Source of the DNA: an uncultured Clostridia bacterium
GTDB lineage: Bacteria; Bacillota; Clostridia; Oscillospirales; Acutalibacteraceae
Reading direction: 5' to 3'
Length of the DNA: 10,579 nucleotides
Assembly (NCBI GenBank): GCA_947168785.1
Contig: CAMVNL010000041.1
Location: 1-10,579, forward strand
Shown here: in pieces, positions 6,155 through 10,579 of the stretch
Layout: every line of letters begins with the position of its first letter
Position numbering within the stretch: the stretch's first letter is position 1
Translations under genes and position numbers: made by a program
Notes under the pieces: model-generated
What the model was told of the DNA's origin: nothing
The model's input: only the letters and a program-made list of their open reading frames with translations
Database searches by the model: none

Positions 6155-8368
6155 ATGAAAAAGGTTTGGGTCCCCGTCGGGCTGACGCTTGTCGTGCTGC
6201 TGCTGCTGGCGCAGCTGGGCATGCTGCAGAAGTTCGGTATCAACAAGGCCTCCATCAAAACAGAAGAGGCTCAGACGACAAAGTCCTCCGCCCACGGCGA
6301 CGACGCCGGCATGTCTTATGCGACGGCCGGCGCCATCAGTTACCGTTTCAAGACGGAAGGCGACTATTTCTATGTGTATGAAGGCGACAAATGGAAGCAG
6401 ATCTTTATCAAGGGCGTGAACATCGGCTCGGGAAAACCGGGCCTTTTCCCCGGCGAGCTGAACATCAGCTATGAGGATTATTACCGCTGGTTCGAAATGA
6501 TCTCAGCAATGCACGCCAACAGCATCCGCGTCTACACCGCCATGATGCCGGACTTTTATCAGGCGCTGTACGACTTCAACACCAGCGGCACCGATAACCC
6601 CCTTTACATCTTCCACGGCGTATGGCTCAACGAGGACGACATTGCGACCCTCAACGACGTCTATGCGGAAAACAGCAAAATCCTGAACCAGTTCAAGCAG
6701 GACGCGGAGGATATGGTTGACATCATCCACGGCCATGCGACGCTGGCGGCCAAAAACGGCTACGCCTCCGGCGCTTACACCGCGGACGTCCACACCTGGC
6801 TTGCCGGATGGATCCTGGGGATGGAATTCGACCCCAACTTTATCAAAAACGTCAACCTGCTGCATCCCTCGCAGGATAAATACGACGGCAAATATATCTA
6901 TTCGCAGGGCGCGACGCCGTTTGAGGCGTTCCTCACCGAGATCGGCGACGCAGTTGCCGTACGTGAATCCACACAGTACAAATGGCAGGCGCCCATCGCG
7001 TTTTCCAACTGGGTGACCACCGACCCGCTGACCCATCCGGAAGAGCCCTACATCGACGAGGACAGCGTGACTCTGAACACGGAGGCCATTAAATCCAGAA
7101 CAAACTTCCTGCCGAACATGTTCGCCTCCTATCACGTCTACCCCTATTACCCGGACTCCATGAATCTGCAGAAGGATTACGTGGCCTATATTGACGACGA
7201 AGGCAAGAAAAACCCCTACGAAGCGTATCTGAAGGATCTGAAAATGGCGCACACCATGCCGATCCTCATCGCGGAGTTCGGCGTATCCACCGCGCGGGCT
7301 ATGGCGCATGAGGGCCTGATGAATTACAATCAGGGCAAAATGGAAGAAACCGACGCCGGCAACGCCGTGGTCGATATGTTCCGTTCCATCTATAAAGCGA
7401 AATGCGCCGGCGGGATCGTATTCGCCTGGCAGGACGAATGGTTCAAACGGACGTGGAACAACGAGCTTTTCAACGACCATGAGCGGCGCCCCTACTGGTC
7501 CGACGTGCAGACCTGCGAGCAGATGTTCGGCCTTCTGTGCTTCGACCCCGGCGCGGAGCACGTTGGCGCGGTCATCAACGGCGCCCCCGACGAATGGAAG
7601 GATTCCGACGTCGTCGTAACGAACGACGCGGGAACGCTCTCCATGAAATACGACGAGGCTTACGTCTATTTCATGGTCAAACCCGCCGAGGGCTTTGACT
7701 TTGAGAAGGATACGATCCTGATCCCGCTCGACACGATCGCAAACCAGGGCAACACCTTTTATCAGGGGACGGACGTGAAGTTCACCGAGGCCGCGGATTT
7801 TCTGATCAGCATCAACGGGATGGAAAACTCCCGGATCATGTGCGACGCGTATTACGACGTGTTCTATTTCCTCTACGGCTATCAGTACAAAATGGTGCCG
7901 AACGTCGACGCGTACAAAACGAAGAATTCGGGCATCTTCAATCATATGAATATGTGTATCGGCTACGATATGGTCGTGCCCTCCACAAAGCAGGAGATCC
8001 CCTTCGCTTCCTATGAGACCGGCAAACTGGCCTATGGCATATCCGACCCCGAAAGCGAGGAATTCTATTCCCTTGCGGACTTTTACCAAAAGGACGGCGT
8101 CATCGAGATCCGCATCCCGTGGGAGCTGCTCAATTTCATGGACCCCTCCAATTCCCGCATCATGAACGACTTTTATACCGAGCAGTCAATCACGAAGACG
8201 GTTTTCAGCCAGTTCCGCGTAGGGCTCGGCATTCAGGGCAAAACGGGCAACGAGATATCCATGGACAGCACATTCTCCTACACCCCCTGGGGGACAAAGC
8301 CCACCTCGCATGAACGACTGAAAAAATCATATTATATATTACAGGATGCGCTTCCGGAAATAGGGTGA
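6155..8368 (+). CDS. Signal-anchored GH-A-like glycoside hydrolase with C-terminal CBM9/DOMON-like domain
   Basis: 737 residues from ATG 6155. 'MKKVWVPVG' followed by a Leu-rich segment (~7-24) with no clear cleavage site or lipobox suggests an uncleaved anchor and an extracytoplasmic enzyme. Residues ~60-465 resemble a clan GH-A (beta/alpha)8 barrel: 'KGVNIGSG' and 'HANSIRVYTA' near the start, a candidate acid/base E224 in 'WILGMEFD', a candidate nucleophile E374 in 'ILIAEFGVST', and 'FAWQDEW' with E428 on the last strand. The Asn that normally precedes the GH-A acid/base is Met here. Residues ~470-737 start with 'INGAPDEWKDSDVV' and contain 'IRIPWELLN' (652-660), like a CBM9/DOMON-type sugar-binding fold. 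It probably trims or modifies the polymer made by the upstream synthase. The linkage is unknown, and a transglycosylase activity is equally possible. Closely related to the next gene. Confidence 0.8.
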   Translation: MKKVWVPVGLTLVVLLLLAQLGMLQKFGINKASIKTEEAQTTKSSAHGDDAGMSYATAGAISYRFKTEGDYFYVYEGDKWKQIFIKGVNIGSGKPGLFPGELNISYEDYYRWFEMISAMHANSIRVYTAMMPDFYQALYDFNTSGTDNPLYIFHGVWLNEDDIATLNDVYAENSKILNQFKQDAEDMVDIIHGHATLAAKNGYASGAYTADVHTWLAGWILGMEFDPNFIKNVNLLHPSQDKYDGKYIYSQGATPFEAFLTEIGDAVAVRESTQYKWQAPIAFSNWVTTDPLTHPEEPYIDEDSVTLNTEAIKSRTNFLPNMFASYHVYPYYPDSMNLQKDYVAYIDDEGKKNPYEAYLKDLKMAHTMPILIAEFGVSTARAMAHEGLMNYNQGKMEETDAGNAVVDMFRSIYKAKCAGGIVFAWQDEWFKRTWNNELFNDHERRPYWSDVQTCEQMFGLLCFDPGAEHVGAVINGAPDEWKDSDVVVTNDAGTLSMKYDEAYVYFMVKPAEGFDFEKDTILIPLDTIANQGNTFYQGTDVKFTEAADFLISINGMENSRIMCDAYYDVFYFLYGYQYKMVPNVDAYKTKNSGIFNHMNMCIGYDMVVPSTKQEIPFASYETGKLAYGISDPESEEFYSLADFYQKDGVIEIRIPWELLNFMDPSNSRIMNDFYTEQSITKTVFSQFRVGLGIQGKTGNEISMDSTFSYTPWGTKPTSHERLKKSYYILQDALPEIG
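8362..8367 (+). promoter_or_regulatory. Ribosome binding site for the 8373 start
   Basis: AGGGTG lies at the very end of the preceding gene, partly in its stop codon, 5 bases before ATG 8373. The gap between the two genes is only 4 bases, so translation is probably coupled. Confidence 0.55.
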
Positions 8369-8372
8369 ATCA

Positions 8373-10579
8373 ATGAGATCTATTTTTAAAAGTGTCGCCT
8401 CCGTTCTGCTCGCAGCCGCCACCGCTTTGCTGGCAAGCTGCGGGCAGAGGGAATATGAAATCGTCGACGGCAACGGCAACACCGTTCAGAACGCCGACTA
8501 TACGGCGCCGGAATTCCATATCGAAGAAAAAACAAAAACGTCACCCGATACGGGCGGCGTTGATGTTGTTTTTATCGCCGACGGGGAAGACGGCATTTTT
8601 TACAGAAAAGACGGCGACACGCTGCGGTCGTTCTACGTCAGCGGCGTCGACATGGGGCTTTCCGCCGCGACGACCGACCTGGACGACCCTGACGTGCCCT
8701 ATGAGACGTATCTCGAATGGTTCGCGCAAATCAAAGAGATGCACGCCAACACGGTGCGGGTATTCACCGAGATGCCCCCGCAGTTTTACAGCGCGCTGCT
8801 GGATTACAACACGCAGCACGCGGACGATCCGCTGTACCTGATGCACGGCATATGGTTCCCGGAGAACTACATGTGGGATTACCCGATGGAGGCGTTCGAC
8901 GAGGACGAGGTCGTGATCAGGGCGTTTGAGAAATCGGCGCGGGAGATCTGCAACGTGGTTCACGGCAATTGCAAGGGCATCACCTACGGCAGGCAGCAAA
9001 ACGTGGATTACAGCTATGACGTATCAGAGTGGCTTGTCGGCTATATCCTCGGCCTTGAGTGGAGCGCGGATTTTGTCGACGCGACGAACGCCCACACGGA
9101 CATGGCCGCTTTTGAGGGGGAATACCTCAAGACAAGCGCCGACGCCGCGCCGTTTGAAGCCTTTTTGTGCCGCATCGGCAACACGCTGATTGCCCACGAA
9201 ACCGAAAACTACGGTTCGCAGACGCCGGTCGCCTTCCTGAACTGGATGACGACCGATCCCCTCACCCACGACAACGAACCCTATCCGGAGGAGGACCAGG
9301 CCTCGGTCGACACGGAAAACATCCTTGCGACCGAGCTGTACGCCGCGGGGCTGTTCGCGGCGTTGGATATCTACCCCTATTACCCGGAATTCATCAACTA
9401 CCAGCCGGAGTACGCGGGCTACACGGATCCGCTCACCGGCCGTCAGAACAACTACAAGGCGTACCTGCTTGATCTGAAAAAGGCGTACTCGGTCCCGATC
9501 ATCGTCGCAGAGTTCGGCGTGCCCACGTCCCGCGGGGTTGCCTCCGAAAGCGTTCTGGGCTACAACCAGGGCGGGCTTACCGAGCAGGAGCAGGGCATGT
9601 ACGTCAGCAACATGATCGTCGATATCGCCTCCTCCGGCTATGCGGGCAGCCTTATTTTCTCCTGGCAGGACGAGTGGTTCAAGCAGACCTGGAACACCTT
9701 CCGCTACGGCGCGAAAAACCCGGCGACCAGAACGCCGAACGTTATGAGCGCAGAGCAGAACTACGGCATTTTAGCGATGTTGCCCGGCGCGGAGGACGCC
9801 GTCGTCATCGACGGCGACACGGCGGAGTGGACGGACGCCGACGTGGTTTTTGAATCGGACGCCGCTACCCTGAGCGCCAAAACAGACGAGGGTTACCTCT
9901 ATCTTTACGCCAAACTGAAAGGGCGCGGCACGTTTGACAACACAAAGCTTTTCATCCCCGTGAGCACGCTCGGGATCGGCAGCGGCGCATATACGGCGGA
10001 AAAGCTCACCTTTGACCGGCCGGCGGACTTTATTCTCTGTCTGGACGGCAAAGAAGGCTCAAAGGTGCTTGTCGACGAATACTATGATTTCTTCCAGTAT
10101 CGCTACGGATGGATCATGGGCTGGGTCATTACCGACAACAACTTCGGCGTCAAAGATACCGGCGAATACGTGCCCCAGCGCCAGTGGGTCACCGGCGAGC
10201 TGGAGCTGCCCGCCACCGGCGAAACCGTTCCGCCCATCATCAACGAATCCGGCCGTCTCATTTTCGGTACGACCGATCCCAACAGCAAGGCCTACAACTC
10301 CCTCGCCGACTTCACCTACAAGAAAAACGTTGCGGAGATCCGCATCCCGTGGTATCTCCTCAACGTCCTGAACATCCGTGAAGGCGTGTGCGTCAACGAC
10401 TTTATGAAAGAGAACGCCGAGGGAACGGCGTTGTTCACCCAGGTGCTCGTCGGCGCGGGGCTGACCGGCGAAAGCATATCGCTACTGCCGGTGACGGTTG
10501 AGCCGAAGGACGCCAGCGAATACCACACAAGGCTCAAGCACTCCTATGAGATCATTTCCGCTACGCTCAAAATGCTGCA
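8373..10579 (+). CDS. Lipoprotein GH-A-like glycoside hydrolase, paralogue of the preceding gene (3' end cut)
   Basis: The frame stays open for 735 codons to the window edge. Comparison with the paralogue's tail ('ERLKKSYYILQDAL' against 'TRLKHSYEIISATL') suggests only a few codons are missing. The leader 'SVLLAAATALLASCG' has a lipobox (LASC) with the lipidated Cys at residue 23, so it is anchored on the outer membrane face. Domain order follows the preceding gene: 'SGVDMGLS' and 'HANTVRVFTE' early in the barrel, candidate acid/base E229 in 'YILGLEWSAD', candidate nucleophile E380 in 'IIVAEFGVPT', 'FSWQDEW' with E434, then a C-terminal domain from ~475 ('IDGDTAEWTDADVV', 'IRIPWYLLN' 656-664). 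Both catalytic glutamates are kept at the same spacing as in the neighbour (151 against 150 residues). It is likely a second processing enzyme for the same polysaccharide, perhaps with different chain-length or linkage preference. Confidence 0.82.
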   Translation, partial: MRSIFKSVASVLLAAATALLASCGQREYEIVDGNGNTVQNADYTAPEFHIEEKTKTSPDTGGVDVVFIADGEDGIFYRKDGDTLRSFYVSGVDMGLSAATTDLDDPDVPYETYLEWFAQIKEMHANTVRVFTEMPPQFYSALLDYNTQHADDPLYLMHGIWFPENYMWDYPMEAFDEDEVVIRAFEKSAREICNVVHGNCKGITYGRQQNVDYSYDVSEWLVGYILGLEWSADFVDATNAHTDMAAFEGEYLKTSADAAPFEAFLCRIGNTLIAHETENYGSQTPVAFLNWMTTDPLTHDNEPYPEEDQASVDTENILATELYAAGLFAALDIYPYYPEFINYQPEYAGYTDPLTGRQNNYKAYLLDLKKAYSVPIIVAEFGVPTSRGVASESVLGYNQGGLTEQEQGMYVSNMIVDIASSGYAGSLIFSWQDEWFKQTWNTFRYGAKNPATRTPNVMSAEQNYGILAMLPGAEDAVVIDGDTAEWTDADVVFESDAATLSAKTDEGYLYLYAKLKGRGTFDNTKLFIPVSTLGIGSGAYTAEKLTFDRPADFILCLDGKEGSKVLVDEYYDFFQYRYGWIMGWVITDNNFGVKDTGEYVPQRQWVTGELELPATGETVPPIINESGRLIFGTTDPNSKAYNSLADFTYKKNVAEIRIPWYLLNVLNIREGVCVNDFMKENAEGTALFTQVLVGAGLTGESISLLPVTVEPKDASEYHTRLKHSYEIISATLKML

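Noticed and set aside
6503..8089. A 528-codon open frame on the minus strand
   Set aside because: It lies entirely inside the glycosidase gene, has low-complexity Val/Arg/Gly-rich content with no recognisable motif, and arises from the codon bias of the real gene. The plus-strand protein has clear paralogy to its neighbour.
8321..8345. AT-rich patch (with TATATT at 8335-8340) as an internal promoter for the last gene
   Set aside because: No matching -35 element lies at the right spacing, and the bases are explained by the codons for KKSYYILQ, conserved in pattern with the paralogue's C-terminus.
8105..10352. An 18-base identical direct repeat (8105-8122 and 10335-10352) as a possible recombination or mobile-element repeat
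   Set aside because: Both copies encode the shared EIRIPW motif in aligned positions of the two paralogues, so paralogy explains them.

Overview
The window is a single-direction block of six genes (all + strand, moderately GC-rich). It looks like a membrane-bound exopolysaccharide synthesis and processing operon with a cyclic-di-GMP turnover gene at its head. Strong purine-rich ribosome binding sites, a Gram-positive-type lipoprotein leader and the absence of any outer-membrane export gene suggest a monoderm Bacillota/Clostridia bacterium. That assignment is an inference; the species cannot be told from this sequence.

Layout: (1) 2-502, the 3' end of an HD-GYP phosphohydrolase. (2) 499-3552, overlapping it by ATGA, a 1017-aa membrane-anchored protein with an unassigned N-terminal region, a clan GH-A-like barrel whose catalytic positions look lost, and a C-terminal beta-rich domain. 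(3) 3586-4686, a one-TM protein with HEAT-type repeats. (4) 4701-6122, a processive family 2 glycosyltransferase (DGS, DAD, GED and QRRRW all present). (5) 6155-8368, a signal-anchored GH-A-like glycosidase with a C-terminal CBM9/DOMON-like domain. (6) 8373 to the window end, a lipoprotein paralogue of gene 5, cut only near its end. No intergenic gap exceeds 33 bases, and no RNA gene, mobile element, CRISPR array or convincing terminator is visible.

Working model (inference): the glycosyltransferase polymerises and extrudes a polysaccharide. The HEAT protein sits on the cytoplasmic side as a partner. The three exported paralogous proteins act on the emerging polymer at the outer face of the membrane: two apparently competent glycosidases and one inactive, probably polymer-binding, member. 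The HD-GYP protein would lower c-di-GMP and so tune the system. The gene set does not match the bcs, pga, pel or alg operons as I know them, which makes the locus the main item of interest. The most distinctive signals are the pseudo-glycosidase alongside two intact relatives, the altered GYP motif, and a perfect 17-base inverted repeat at 6119-6135 between the synthase and the glycosidase genes.
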